A stretch of DNA of 64,000 nt, from NCBI GenBank assembly GCA_039105265.1, contig JAPFFF010000008.1, positions 5,456,001 through 5,520,000 of the forward strand, in the 5' to 3' direction. This stretch comes from Tritrichomonas musculus (lineage: Eukaryota; Parabasalia; Tritrichomonadida; Tritrichomonadidae). This document shows positions 1 through 9,526 of this stretch, piece by piece (the first letter of the stretch is position 1; the number at the start of each line of letters is the position of its first letter). Under the pieces are notes generated by a model. The model was not told the origin of the DNA. It saw nothing but the letters and a program-made list of their open reading frames with translations, and made no database searches. Both the position numbers and the translations under genes were made by a program.

Positions 1-2483
1 TTAATAGGAGTGTCTGCATTTGGAAGAAGGAAGAGCTCTTTGATTTCTTGAAGAATATCAATGACATGTTTGGATGAAATATATCCTTTTTCAATGATAT
101 TAAGGCAGATACGTCCTTCTGATGAAACATTTAAGTGGTAAGGAATAGTAATGAATCTGAATATAGGTGGTTGAATTGGGTAAAGTTCAGGGAAAGTAAC
201 AAGAATGTACCACCATTTATTTTCATAAGGTGTTCCTTCTGGGCCTTTGATGAAAACCTTCCATCTATCAAGATTGATTTTGTAAGTATATACTTTGATA
301 TCCGGATCATATAAAGATTGTTTGGGATCACATATTTCGATTGCAGCATGAAGTTCACGCAAAATTCGCCTATTTCGAGGCAGTGGAATAATCGCATCTT
401 TGTTCATTGCGCAAATATGAGCTGGTGTGGCCAGAGTTTGTACAGTAGAACTTGTAGCTTGTGCAATATTGCTGTCAATAATTTTAGTGTCAAATGTTGC
501 ATTTTTTTTAGCATTTTCCATAAATTGAGCTGTTATTCTATCTGGTGTTAATTTTCTAGGTGTAGTTGTCCTATCATCAGGGATAACTGGATCTGAGCGT
601 ACTTTTCGTTCATGATAGTTCAGGAAAGCGCTTAATTCAAATAATGATAGGCCTTCGCTGATGCTGGCTGGCCTGAAACAAACGCCACCTGTGATATGAC
701 AAACAGCGCATAACATCTTGCACTCATCTTCTGCACTAACAATAACACTATCAACAATTATTTTATTTTTGATGAGTTCTTTTACAACATCTTCAACTTT
801 AGCTTTAGATTCAACATCTTCTCCATCAGAAATTACAAGAACTCTTGAAACTGCATTTATGAATCTTTCGTTATTATTGCTATCTTTTCTGAACTTAACA
901 AGCTCTTCACATGCTCGTTGAAGAGAATCCCATAAGCGTGTTACATTTGTTGGCTGAACTTTTTTGAGACCTTTATCTTCAAAATCAGGAACGAGAGGGC
1001 TTAATGGACAACGAAGAGTAATGTTATTATTGAAAGAAATTAAGCCTTGGATGCATGCAATACGATATCCATATGTTCTATTTGCAAATGTTGTTAAGTA
1101 TTGGTAAGCAATTGTAACTCTCATATACTTGTCAGATCCCTTTTTACAAGAATATCCATCTAAGTCGCATGTCATTGAGCCTGATTCATCAAAATTGACC
1201 ATGATGACTTGTTTTACTTGGTCTGGTTCAATTAAATCTTCGGTTTTGTCTGTTCCTGTATCTCCTTGTTTTTTAGCAAAATCTTCGACGTCAACTGATT
1301 CTGTTAAGCCTGTCGTTGGGTCGATGATATCAACTTTGTTTTGATCCATTACATCTTTTGATGGTGATTGCATCAAGTATAAATATTCATGGTCCTTTCC
1401 TCGGACTATAGAACAGCCACTAGCTGCGCGCATTGAAAGTGGTGCGATTGGTTTGAATGATGCAATAATGTTATATGCGTTTTGAATTGCTTCTGTCCCT
1501 TGCAATTCAAATAAAAATCGCTTAAAAGTTTTTCCTGTATCGCCTTGCCATATATAAACAATTGGGCCAAGCTTCAAATCTGAGAGAAACTTTGTTCTTT
1601 GCACCCCACTTTTAACTTCGGTCATTAATAGAGGCAGGTCTTCAGGTGGATTATTGATGTGCGAAACTAAATTGCATAAACGAAGTGAATATTCATTGAC
1701 AAGATTATCTTTTGTTGTTGGTGGGATATAGTTTCTGAAAAATGTAAAAAGTGTTGAGGAAACAGCAATTACATCACGGCCAACAACTTGATTACGATCA
1801 ATAATTCTTCTTATTGATGTAATAAGAGGAGCAAAAGTTATTACTTTTGCACATGTGCGTAAAAGGAGGTCTCCTTTAGCTCCATCATGATTAAGATATC
1901 CAAACAAGCAAGCTATATCAGTAAGGCCTCTATCTGAAGAATCGCACAATGGTGACATTAGTAACTTACGATCAGGATCGGAAATATTACATAGCTCAGG
2001 ATATGAACTTTTAAGAACGATATCTGAAACTTTTCGGGTTATAACACCGTAGATAACATTGTCAAATTTTGGATCTTTATTTAAATAAACATCACCTAAT
2101 GTTCCCCCAATGAAAGGAAGACCTCCAGAAAGATAAACAATCAATTGTTTATCTTTCATGTTTATCTTTCCATTTAATTTGCTTTGTAAATAATCTCGGC
2201 ATTGGATTGGATTCATTGATGTATCAAGTTCAACTTCAAATCCTTTGAACATATCATCTAAAGAGCCACCGTTAAAGCAGAAGGTATACTTTCCTTTAAC
2301 ATTAACTCGAGGTTGATCTATAGCTTCTTTTGTATTAATTCCTGCTTCATGTTCATGATTCATCAACGTTTGATCAATCTTTTGATTTGAAAAATTGGTT
2401 GGTGTATATGCATCTGTCTTCGGTGTAGAGCCTGGAGATGCTGGTGGAGTTCTTTTTGGAAGTGGTTTTTTATTTTTAAACAT
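1..2483 (-). CDS. vWFA domain plus ubiquitin-conjugating (E2) domain fusion, 3' end outside window
   Basis: The frame is open from an ATG at 2483 through to the left edge (827 codons), so the C-terminus is missing. Residues about 420-600 form a von Willebrand A domain whose MIDAS motif DESGS (D432, S434, S436) is complete. Residues about 700-827 are a ubiquitin-conjugating fold: it has the PELYP..PP stretch, a YHLN sequence where most E2s have HPN, and a GRICLN motif with the presumed catalytic cysteine at residue 793 (bases 105-107), followed by the usual helix and LLPNAD segment. The first 60 residues are proline-rich and disordered. By family knowledge the E2 cysteine would carry ubiquitin as a thioester, and the metal-binding vWFA domain would bind a partner or substrate. 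Pairing the two in one chain is inferred to give a scaffolded E2. Domain identity is firm; the biological role is not known. Confidence 0.85.
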   Translation of the reverse strand, partial: MFKNKKPLPKRTPPASPGSTPKTDAYTPTNFSNQKIDQTLMNHEHEAGINTKEAIDQPRVNVKGKYTFCFNGGSLDDMFKGFEVELDTSMNPIQCRDYLQSKLNGKINMKDKQLIVYLSGGLPFIGGTLGDVYLNKDPKFDNVIYGVITRKVSDIVLKSSYPELCNISDPDRKLLMSPLCDSSDRGLTDIACLFGYLNHDGAKGDLLLRTCAKVITFAPLITSIRRIIDRNQVVGRDVIAVSSTLFTFFRNYIPPTTKDNLVNEYSLRLCNLVSHINNPPEDLPLLMTEVKSGVQRTKFLSDLKLGPIVYIWQGDTGKTFKRFLFELQGTEAIQNAYNIIASFKPIAPLSMRAASGCSIVRGKDHEYLYLMQSPSKDVMDQNKVDIIDPTTGLTESVDVEDFAKKQGDTGTDKTEDLIEPDQVKQVIMVNFDESGSMTCDLDGYSCKKGSDKYMRVTIAYQYLTTFANRTYGYRIACIQGLISFNNNITLRCPLSPLVPDFEDKGLKKVQPTNVTRLWDSLQRACEELVKFRKDSNNNERFINAVSRVLVISDGEDVESKAKVEDVVKELIKNKIIVDSVIVSAEDECKMLCAVCHITGGVCFRPASISEGLSLFELSAFLNYHERKVRSDPVIPDDRTTTPRKLTPDRITAQFMENAKKNATFDTKIIDSNIAQATSSTVQTLATPAHICAMNKDAIIPLPRNRRILRELHAAIEICDPKQSLYDPDIKVYTYKINLDRWKVFIKGPEGTPYENKWWYILVTFPELYPIQPPIFRFITIPYHLNVSSEGRICLNIIEKGYISSKHVIDILQEIKELFLLPNADTPI

Positions 2484-2734
2484 TTACAAAAATGACAAAT
2501 TTAAGAAAATTTTAAATATGGCTTTTTGAAAGAATAAATTAGTCTTCTTTCTCTTATCAAAAATTCTGAGTTTATGTGTACATTTACCTAAAACTAAAAT
2601 CATATATCTCTATTCTTTTTTTAAGATTAAAGAATAATCATGATCAACAACAGTTGTCTTGATTTTCTTATGAAAATAGAATTCAACTTTTTGAGTGATG
2701 CATTGAAAAAATATTTATTTTTGTTAATATAAAT

Positions 2735-3040
2735 GTCAATATTGAGGAAAATTTCGATGATGTAAATAATTATGATTAATTTAATCAATAAATATATTAT
2801 GCATAAATAAGTATCATTTTAAATATTTTATTATTTCTAAACTATAATAATATTTTATTAAGATAAAAGTGTTTTTTTTAAAAAAATGTCAAAAATTTAA
2901 AAATAGTTTTATTGTAATGTATGATTAGTTTTTCTTTAAATAAATATTATATTGTAAAAAACAATTTACTACTTAAATTAAAACTAATAATAGTTTTTAT
3001 CTAAATCACTTCTTTTACCGAGTTTTTCCTCAATATTGAC
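2735..3040. repeat. 306-bp segment bounded by a perfect 17-bp inverted repeat
   Basis: GTCAATATTGAGGAAAA at 2735-2751 is repeated in inverse orientation at 3024-3040. A partial third copy (TTTTCCTCAATATGA) follows directly at about 3042-3056. The interior is AT-rich and noncoding. The shape fits a small non-autonomous (MITE-like) element, but I see no clear target duplication. Chance is not excluded in such AT-rich DNA, although the repeat contains several G/C positions. Confidence 0.4.
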
Positions 3041-3115
3041 CTTTTCCTCAATATGAACATAACTATATATATAATACCTTATGATTAAAAAGAAATAATG
3101 TAATATAAATATGTT

Positions 3116-3141
3116 TTATTATTATTATTATTATTATTATT
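3116..3141. repeat. (TTA)n microsatellite
   Basis: About eight tandem TTA/ATT units lie in the spacer upstream of the kinase. Such runs are common in AT-rich genomes. Confidence 0.8.
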
Positions 3142-3999
3142 TCAAAACTTATTATAATGATATTTTATTTATAATATATCAGAACTCAACATTTTATTTC
3201 CTTTTCTATTACTTTTTTTGGAGGGTTTGATTTTGAATTAAACATTTTCGAGTGATTAATTGTACTAACATTCTTAAAATTAAGGTATAAAAAGCAGTAA
3301 ATTAATAATTAATAAAGCAAATCATTCATATTAAAAAAATGGGTTACCATCAACTAAAAATAATTGAATGTGGCCATTATCATCCCTTTTATTATTGCGT
3401 TCATTCATGAATATATTGTCATTTTTCTCATAGTTTAGACAATTATTTTTTTTTTTTTACATATTAGCACATAAAATGGTTTGAAAATGATAAATGCATT
3501 CTAAATATAAATTTTCAATGTATTCTTTTAATAATTATAATTATTATATGACCATATATTATTCTTGATATGAAAATTGATATTTTACTCTTGTCATACA
3601 ATATGCAAAAATGTTTTCCATAAATATATTGACTATTTTATATCCAAAATTATTAAATTGATTACGTAATTTATGGTATACTTTTGAAGCTTATGTATTA
3701 TTGAAATATACGAAATTGAAGGATTGCTAAATTGTGGTTCATTTATAGTTAATAAAATGCGTCAATCTTTGTTTAATTTGAAATTCTTTTTGTTTTTATT
3801 AATTAACTTGTTCAAAATTTGAAATAATGATTTGTTGTTATGTGCCAAAATAACGAGAATTTTGGCAATATAAATTTGATTATGTTAATATTTAATAATA
3901 AGTAACTATTATTTCTAAACGTTGATTTTTAATCAATAACTAATCAAATAGAAATTTTTGAAAAATCTAACACAATTTATATCAATAAATACAAATTGA

Positions 4000-5103
4000 A
4001 TGTCAAAGGTTACAAAGAGCGTTCCACAAAAGAAAAGTAATAAAGATCCTTTTTCAATAGCCAATGCCTATTTGGAGAATAAATTTAACCCATATCATCC
4101 AAACATTTCGCGATATTATGCAAATGTTAATCTAGAACTTGGTTCGTCTCACTGGAATTACAGAGATTGGAATCCTGTATTTGGTAAGATAGAACGATAT
4201 TTTTTGGTTGAATATATGGGAAGTGGACGGTACTCAGATGTCTTTATGGCATTACAAGATAAAAAGAAAAAATGTGCAGCCAAGCTTCTTAAACCAGTTA
4301 ATACAGATAGGGTTAGGCGTGAGCTTAAAGTTTTAACAATACTTAGAAATGGACCAAACGTTCTCGATCTCTGGGATATTGTTATTGATAGTAAATATGG
4401 AATCCCAACGATGATTACTGAGTATGTTGATAATATAGATTGGCGAGTTTTATTTTCACGTTTGGATCTAGATGGTATTAGATTCTATATTTATCGTCTA
4501 CTTCAAGCCCTTGACTTTACACACAAATTTGGAATTATGCACAGAGATGTTAAACCCGTTAATATATTATGTGTAGATCCTAAACAAGAACTTAAATTAG
4601 CTGACTGGGGATTGGCAGAATTTTATCATCCAATGCGACAATATTCAGCAAGTATAGGAACTCGTTATTATAAAACTCCAGAAACTTTACTCGGATATGA
4701 TTTATATGATTATTCAATTGACACTTGGGCTGCTGGAGTCATTCTTCTTGAACTCCTCACTTTAGATATTCATATTTTTGACGGAGATCGTTTTAAATGC
4801 GAGCAGATTGATTCAATAGCAAAAGTTGTTGGTGGGCAGGCCATTGTTAATTGGGCCAAAAAGTATAGAAAGCCCATCCCACCAGAAACTGCAGCTAGAT
4901 TATTAAAATATCCTAAAATTCCATTTGAACTACTTATCCCAAGCACTAGGAAAGGTTTCAAAGATCCAGACGCTATTGAATTGGTTTCGAGGCTTTTAGA
5001 TGTGGATCACAAAAGGCGTATTTCTGCTGAAGGTGCTTTAAGATCTCATTTCTTTGATCCAATACGAAACCAAGTTTATCTTGAAATTGTCAAAAAGAAA
5101 TGA
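4000..5103 (+). CDS. casein kinase II catalytic subunit-like protein kinase
   Basis: This 367-residue Ser/Thr kinase is of the CK2-alpha type. It shows the glycine loop GSGRYSDVF (74-82), ATP-binding lysine K95 in CAAKLLKP, alpha-C glutamate E108, catalytic loop HRDVKP (181-186) with VN before ILCVD, and DWGLAEFYHP (202-211). DWG in place of DFG, together with LAEFYHP, is the CK2-alpha signature. The GTRYYKTPE segment replaces the usual ASRYFKGPE. CK2 is a constitutively active acidophilic kinase acting in nucleus and cytoplasm with a beta regulatory subunit, which is not in this window. The N-terminal 60 residues include an HWNYRDW stretch resembling the CK2-alpha N-terminal segment. All catalytic residues are present, so it should be active. 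It could be a divergent paralogue rather than the main CK2-alpha. Confidence 0.9.
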   Translation: MSKVTKSVPQKKSNKDPFSIANAYLENKFNPYHPNISRYYANVNLELGSSHWNYRDWNPVFGKIERYFLVEYMGSGRYSDVFMALQDKKKKCAAKLLKPVNTDRVRRELKVLTILRNGPNVLDLWDIVIDSKYGIPTMITEYVDNIDWRVLFSRLDLDGIRFYIYRLLQALDFTHKFGIMHRDVKPVNILCVDPKQELKLADWGLAEFYHPMRQYSASIGTRYYKTPETLLGYDLYDYSIDTWAAGVILLELLTLDIHIFDGDRFKCEQIDSIAKVVGGQAIVNWAKKYRKPIPPETAARLLKYPKIPFELLIPSTRKGFKDPDAIELVSRLLDVDHKRRISAEGALRSHFFDPIRNQVYLEIVKKK

Positions 5104-5193
5104 ATCTATTTATGTATCTCAATAAATCATACTATTTAAGCGATTTTATTTTATTTTATTTATTTTGAATTCCAATTATAATCCATTGCATTA

Positions 5194-5733
5194 ATGGGTG
5201 ACTGTACTGTCAGGGTTCATCAATCATTCGACAAAATGAAATATAAACTTTAAAATTTCAAGTTCAATTTTTTTGGCTCTGATTGCTATATAACATTTCC
5301 AAATCTCGCAGAAACTGAAGAATTGTCCAATGCATTTGATAGGAGAAGAATTAATTGAAAAGTTACTCTAGCTTGAATTATGTATGTAATTGATGATGAT
5401 TAAATGGCCAGAAATGCTTCATTGCCTCTAAAACCATATACATTAAATAATGATTAAAGAATTCTTTCACAAACAATATTTGTTAAAGGATAACCTCCTT
5501 CAAAACATAATGTTAAGAATTTGTAAAATGTTTTAAGGAAGTCAGGATATTTAAAGCAAATTTATAATAAAAATGTAATTGATTAACTCCAATTTGATAG
5601 GCCAGAAGGTTTTGAAACTGCTAATCAAAATAATGATGAAATGGATATAAGTGAATCTCATATAACAATTGAAATGATTCCTAATAGAGGTTTAAGTATT
5701 CTAGACATTCTGGTTTTATTTATATTACAGTAA
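5194..5733 (+). pseudogene. decayed coding sequence, one frame with eight stops
   Basis: Starting from ATG at 5194, a single frame of 179 codons reads as protein-like sequence to TAA at 5731. It is interrupted by eight internal stops (six TAA, two TGA) and needs no frame change. The segments between stops have a varied, non-repetitive composition unlike the surrounding spacer, for example FPNLAETEELSNAFD and FDRPEGFETANQNN. CAA to TAA and CGA to TGA transitions could explain the stops. I do not recognise the family. A chance reading of AT-rich spacer is the alternative; the low stop density relative to the flanking spacer is the only quantitative hint. Confidence 0.4.
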
Positions 5734-5835
5734 TAGAACAAAATATAAAATAATTAATCATATAGGATTTTGGAAAAATAAAAAAAAAAGTTATTTATTA
5801 AAAACACAAAATGATTAATTAATTAATTAATTCTA

Positions 5836-7137
5836 TCAATGAAATAGGATATTCATCCCGACAATTATTTTATCAATATCAGATATTGGATTGGTACTTT
5901 CAGTATCTAATTCGGTTGTATTGGGTTGAATACTCAAATCGACAATTGCGCCACCTTTTGCATAATATCGTTGAATGATTTCTGGTGTCACGCCTGGAAT
6001 TTCTCCACTTTTCAGCAAATTAACGTAATCCAAAGCAGCCTGCATGCATCCTTGATTAGCTGCGTATACCAAATTTCTTTCAGCCTCTTTGATATCTTTT
6101 TCAATATATTTCCCTTCTACTAAATAGTGACAATATCTTAATAATGCAAGCATATTTCCCAATTCCATTGCTTTCTTATAGTGCTCAATGGCAGCTTTGG
6201 TATCTTTTTCAACTCCTGTTCCATTAAAGAGAAGATTTCCATATTGAAAAATTGCATCTGGAATTCTATGATCAGCTGCATCTTTGATTAATTTGGCTGC
6301 GCCTTTTTTATCAGTCTTTTCGTAATCTTTGTAGAAAAGTTTAAATATTCCACAGTATAACATTGCTTCATAAGAACCATGATTTGCAGCTTTTTTGAAT
6401 TGCTTGAGAGCTTTTTCATAATTTATTTCGATATTCCATTTTTCAACATTAAAGTACATTTTGGCTAAGTAGCATTGAGCGTCACGATTATGATTTGCTG
6501 CAGCAAGTTTAATTAGTTTAATTGCCTGTGATCGATTTATGTATTTTAAATATTTTCCATATTCAAATTGAGCAGCTGAGTCAACTTTGGTTGCTTTTTC
6601 GGAGTTAGCTTTCAATTTTTTTGTTGCTTCTTTTTTTTCAGGGCCTTGAATAAGTGAAACATAATATAATTCAGACAAGAAATAATCTGATTCTGTTGCT
6701 AGTTTGAAAGTTTGAAATGCTTCATTATAATCGTAAGGTGTCCCACGACCATAGTAATGGCATAAAGCAATTTGATGTAATGCAGGAAGGAAAGAATCAT
6801 TATGATACAAATCTTTGAAGATCTCAAATGCTGATTTTTCATCTATATCTACGCCAATACCATCCAAAAGGCATAAAGCTTTATAATATTTTGCTCCAAT
6901 CACGCCCTGATCCGCTGCTTTTGTAAATAATGAATATGCTAAAAATGGATCATACTTTTCGCCATTCCCATAAAATTTGCACTTGGCATACCAAAAAACG
7001 CCATTTGGATCAGTTTTTGAAGCTTGAGAAAAATAACGAGCAGCAGTTGCAAACTTTCTTTTGACTCCGTCACCTTTATAAAATTGTATTCCTTTTTCTA
7101 TCATTTCAGAAGCGCTCAAGTTTTCTTGAGTCTCCAT
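5836..7137 (-). CDS. Sel1-like repeat protein
   Basis: A 433-residue protein built mostly of Sel1-like (TPR-related) alpha-hairpin repeats. The A-x-x-Y/W-F-x-x-A-A pattern with G-x-G-V turns recurs, for example GDGVKRKFATAARYFSQA near the N-terminus and GTGVEKDTKAAIEHYKKA near residue 310. I count about eight to nine repeats between residues 10 and 400. There is no signal peptide and no transmembrane segment, so it is probably a soluble scaffold. Sel1-repeat proteins in eukaryotes bridge partners in ER-associated degradation, chitin synthase activation or signalling, and trichomonads carry many. The short tail (about 405-433) is polar. The specific partner cannot be told from sequence. The start ATG at 7137 begins METQENLSASEM and the first repeat follows at once. 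Confidence 0.85.
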   Translation of the reverse strand: METQENLSASEMIEKGIQFYKGDGVKRKFATAARYFSQASKTDPNGVFWYAKCKFYGNGEKYDPFLAYSLFTKAADQGVIGAKYYKALCLLDGIGVDIDEKSAFEIFKDLYHNDSFLPALHQIALCHYYGRGTPYDYNEAFQTFKLATESDYFLSELYYVSLIQGPEKKEATKKLKANSEKATKVDSAAQFEYGKYLKYINRSQAIKLIKLAAANHNRDAQCYLAKMYFNVEKWNIEINYEKALKQFKKAANHGSYEAMLYCGIFKLFYKDYEKTDKKGAAKLIKDAADHRIPDAIFQYGNLLFNGTGVEKDTKAAIEHYKKAMELGNMLALLRYCHYLVEGKYIEKDIKEAERNLVYAANQGCMQAALDYVNLLKSGEIPGVTPEIIQRYYAKGGAIVDLSIQPNTTELDTESTNPISDIDKIIVGMNILFH

Positions 7138-7311
7138 TTTGTGTAATTAAAAAGATAATTGTAAAATCCAAAATGACCATTTTAATAAAAAAAAAGTCTC
7201 AGTTTTTCAAAACAATTGATCATTTGCAAGCTTTTTGAATAAATTTTCACAATTTCTTCTCAAACTTTTTATATTAAAGGTGAATTTATTTGTCCTTTGT
7301 TTTTTATTCAA

Positions 7312-7857
7312 ATGACAAGCGAAAATAAAGATACTACTATTGATGATACAGATGATGCTTCAGCATTACTAAGGAAAAAAATTCAAGACTTGCAGAAACG
7401 AAAAGAACAATATAAAATGGAAAAGGAGAAAGAAGAGGAAGAAAAAGCAAAGCAAGAAGAAGCTGCAAAAAAAGCGAAGCAAATGGAAGAACAACAACAG
7501 CAACAACAACAACAACAACAACAACAACAGCCTGGACCACCAAAAGATGAAAAGCAAGGTTTTCCGATTTTTGTAGGAAAGCTTCATCCTAGAGTTACCA
7601 AAGAGCAACTTTTAAAGCATTTCGAATGTTGTGGGCAAATTACGAAATGTACAATTATTGAAGATCACTACAATCATCGACCGAAAGGTTATGCTTATTT
7701 AACCTTTTCAGAACAATCGGAAGCAGAAAATGCATTGAAGTTAAATGGTTCCCTTCTTGAATCACAAACAATAGAAGTGTGTGAAAAAAGGGATAATAAG
7801 CCCAATATGGGAAGAAGGTTCAACAGATTTGGGCGACGAAATTTCAGAAGGCATTAA
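7312..7857 (+). CDS. RRM protein related to nuclear poly(A)-binding protein 2 (PABPN1/Pab2)
   Basis: A 181-residue protein. An acidic and then lysine/glutamate-rich coiled coil (about 15-65) leads into a pure glutamine run (bases about 7492-7530) and PGPP. A single RNA-recognition motif follows, with RNP2-like IFVGKL and RNP1-like KGYAYLTF, and then an arginine-rich tail GRRFNRFGRRNFRRH. The order coiled coil, one RRM, Arg-rich tail, and wording such as HFECCGQITKCTI and ENALKLNGSLLESQTIEV, match PABPN1/Pab2, which binds nuclear poly(A) and controls tail length. Five codons of open frame precede the ATG at 7312 but contain no other ATG, so 7312 is chosen. Family call firm; orthology to PABPN1 likely. 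Confidence 0.85.
   Translation: MTSENKDTTIDDTDDASALLRKKIQDLQKRKEQYKMEKEKEEEEKAKQEEAAKKAKQMEEQQQQQQQQQQQQQPGPPKDEKQGFPIFVGKLHPRVTKEQLLKHFECCGQITKCTIIEDHYNHRPKGYAYLTFSEQSEAENALKLNGSLLESQTIEVCEKRDNKPNMGRRFNRFGRRNFRRH
7492..7530 (+). repeat. CAA/CAG glutamine-codon tract
   Basis: A near-perfect CAA repeat with an occasional CAG encodes the polyglutamine stretch between coiled coil and RRM of the PABPN1-like protein. It is likely length-variable between strains. Confidence 0.85.
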
Positions 7858-8125
7858 TTGAATCCTTTTTTTATTCAATTCTTTTTTAATAATGATATAT
7901 TATTTGATTTAATTTATGGAAGGCTTCAAAAATGAAATAAATTTGTATATTGAAGTCAATCGCTAGTTTATATATAAAAAAAATGAAAGATTTTGTCTCA
8001 TCAAATAAGATATATAGATTCCAAAGGATAGAAGAAGACAAAAATGTATATTTGTTTTTGAATTTCATTTTTATTTTGAAATCTTCATTCTCAATTATTT
8101 TTTTTTTGAAATATATTAAAATTTT

Positions 8126-8134
8126 AAAAAAAAA
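8126..8134 (-). terminator. RNA polymerase III T-run terminator of tRNA-Asn
   Basis: A run of nine T on the minus strand begins two bases past the discriminator base. It is the expected Pol III stop signal. Confidence 0.85.
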
Positions 8135-8135
8135 T

Positions 8136-8209
8136 CTCCTCCCGTGTGGATCGAACACACGACTTCCAGATTAACAGTCTGACACTCTAACCAACTGAGT
8201 TAGGGAGGA
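8136..8209 (-). tRNA. tRNA-Asn (anticodon GUU)
   Basis: Read on the minus strand this is a full 74-nt cloverleaf. The acceptor stem TCCTCCC pairs with GGGAGGA, the discriminator is G, and the D stem is ACTC/GAGT with an AGTTGGTTA loop. The anticodon stem TCAGA/TCTGG carries loop CTGTTAA, giving anticodon GTT, and the T stem GTGTG/CACAC has the loop TTCGATC. There is no intron and no encoded CCA. The A box (in TAACTCAGTTGG) and B box (GTTCGATCC) serve as the internal RNA polymerase III promoter. Confidence 0.97.
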
Positions 8210-8435
8210 AGTCTAATTATGAAATATTTTCAGAAGTAAGGTAATAAAATAAAAAATAGATTTTAAAAAGAACCATTTTAAATTTTCTAAGATTAAAGCA
8301 ACTAGAATATTGTGGTGTTTAGCATAAAGAAAATTTTTAAAAAGATTCAACATCAAAAGTAAAGAGCAAAGAATGTCTTTGATATAAGCATTTTGTATTT
8401 TATTGCAGACAATAAATTTTTAATTATTAATAAAA

Positions 8436-9476
8436 TTATATATTGTTTCTTTGTTTAAGTTCATTATAAACATTTAAAATATTTCTAACTTCTTCTGGTG
8501 AAAATATCGTTGAATCAACTATCCCATGTTCTCTAATCTTTTGTAAATATTCTGTTAATAACTTATTTGATTCTATAAGTGAATCCCTGGTCTGTATTAA
8601 AGCTTCTTTTTCCTTATCAGGAAGAGTAAACTCTTTTGGAAGAGGAATCTCGGTTTCTGATTTAACAGTATTAAATAGTTGATCACGTACCCCTTTGATT
8701 TCTTCTGACATTTTCTGCAATTCTCGCCACTTCTGATCGAGATCAGAATCATCATTTATTGGATCACCTGATGAAATTTGAGATATATTTGATGCTGCAT
8801 CATCAAAAGCATTCGAAAGTAGTTCAAAATTATTACTATTATTAGGATTAATTTCTTGTTCCCATTTATTCTCTGATTCTTGCAATGTAACTATACGATC
8901 GTTTAGGCGTTTTAGTATTTTTTTTGTGACTTTAAGTTGTTTGAGTTGGTATCTTTTTTCACAAAGAGCTTTGGTCTTTTCTAAGATATATTCTTCTGAT
9001 TTTTTAGCTGGTCCTCTTGCTAAATATTGAATAAGTTGGTTTTCATCAACGCCAACAATTGACTTAGCAACTTCTCGAGCTAACCTTTCAACGTCTTTGC
9101 TACAGTTTTCATCTGGATTGCCAATAAAAAGAGGATTTTCGTCATGGATGCGATATGAATCGATATTACAAATAATTTTCCGTAGATTTTGGCGTAGATT
9201 TTCAACTTTGAATGAAAGTTGATTGATTTCGTCTTGGGTCGAAGTAAAATCATCATAATATTGTCGTATTTTATCATTTAAAAAATCGATATTCATCAAG
9301 TTATCGGTATTAAACGTTTCTTGTTCTACTTCTGCAAAAATATTCCAAATTTGAATTGGGCGATCTTTGCGAATATGTTGATATAATTGCTTCAAATAGC
9401 TTCCTTCGAGTGAATTATTTTCATTAAGAAGTTTTACCAAGTCTAATTCATTTTTAGTATCATTTTCTTGGTTCAT
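8436..9476 (-). CDS. coiled-coil protein of unknown function
   Basis: A 346-residue soluble protein. A short N-terminal domain (about 1-60, with DLVKLLNEN and QIWNIFAEVEQETF) is followed by heptad-rich coiled coils at about 60-110, 160-215 and 245-320. The spacer in between is polar (ESENKWEQEINPNNSNN). No enzymatic motif, signal peptide or membrane segment is visible. The layout resembles microtubule or kinetochore coiled-coil subunits, but I cannot name a family. The gene is divergent with the CAF1 gene, with 50 bases between the two start codons, so the pair shares a promoter region. The ATG at 9476 is the first in frame. Confidence 0.8.
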   Translation of the reverse strand: MNQENDTKNELDLVKLLNENNSLEGSYLKQLYQHIRKDRPIQIWNIFAEVEQETFNTDNLMNIDFLNDKIRQYYDDFTSTQDEINQLSFKVENLRQNLRKIICNIDSYRIHDENPLFIGNPDENCSKDVERLAREVAKSIVGVDENQLIQYLARGPAKKSEEYILEKTKALCEKRYQLKQLKVTKKILKRLNDRIVTLQESENKWEQEINPNNSNNFELLSNAFDDAASNISQISSGDPINDDSDLDQKWRELQKMSEEIKGVRDQLFNTVKSETEIPLPKEFTLPDKEKEALIQTRDSLIESNKLLTEYLQKIREHGIVDSTIFSPEEVRNILNVYNELKQRNNI

Positions 9477-9526
9477 TTAAAAATTTTTATGGGGAAATTT
9501 TGGCCTTGTTAATATAATACTTAAAA

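Larger units (their letters stand above)
2484..3999. other. 1.5-kb AT-rich spacer between divergent genes
   Basis: No protein-like frame is visible. The stretch is poly-A/T rich and must contain the promoters of the vWFA-E2 gene (leftward) and of the CK2-like kinase (rightward). It holds a 17-bp inverted repeat pair (2735-3040) and a TTA microsatellite (about 3116-3141). Nothing else stands out. Confidence 0.6.

Noticed and set aside
7337-7608. Two minus-strand ORFs opposite the RRM gene
   Set aside because: Val/Leu- and Leu/Phe-rich shadows of the polyglutamine and Lys/Glu-rich coding strand.
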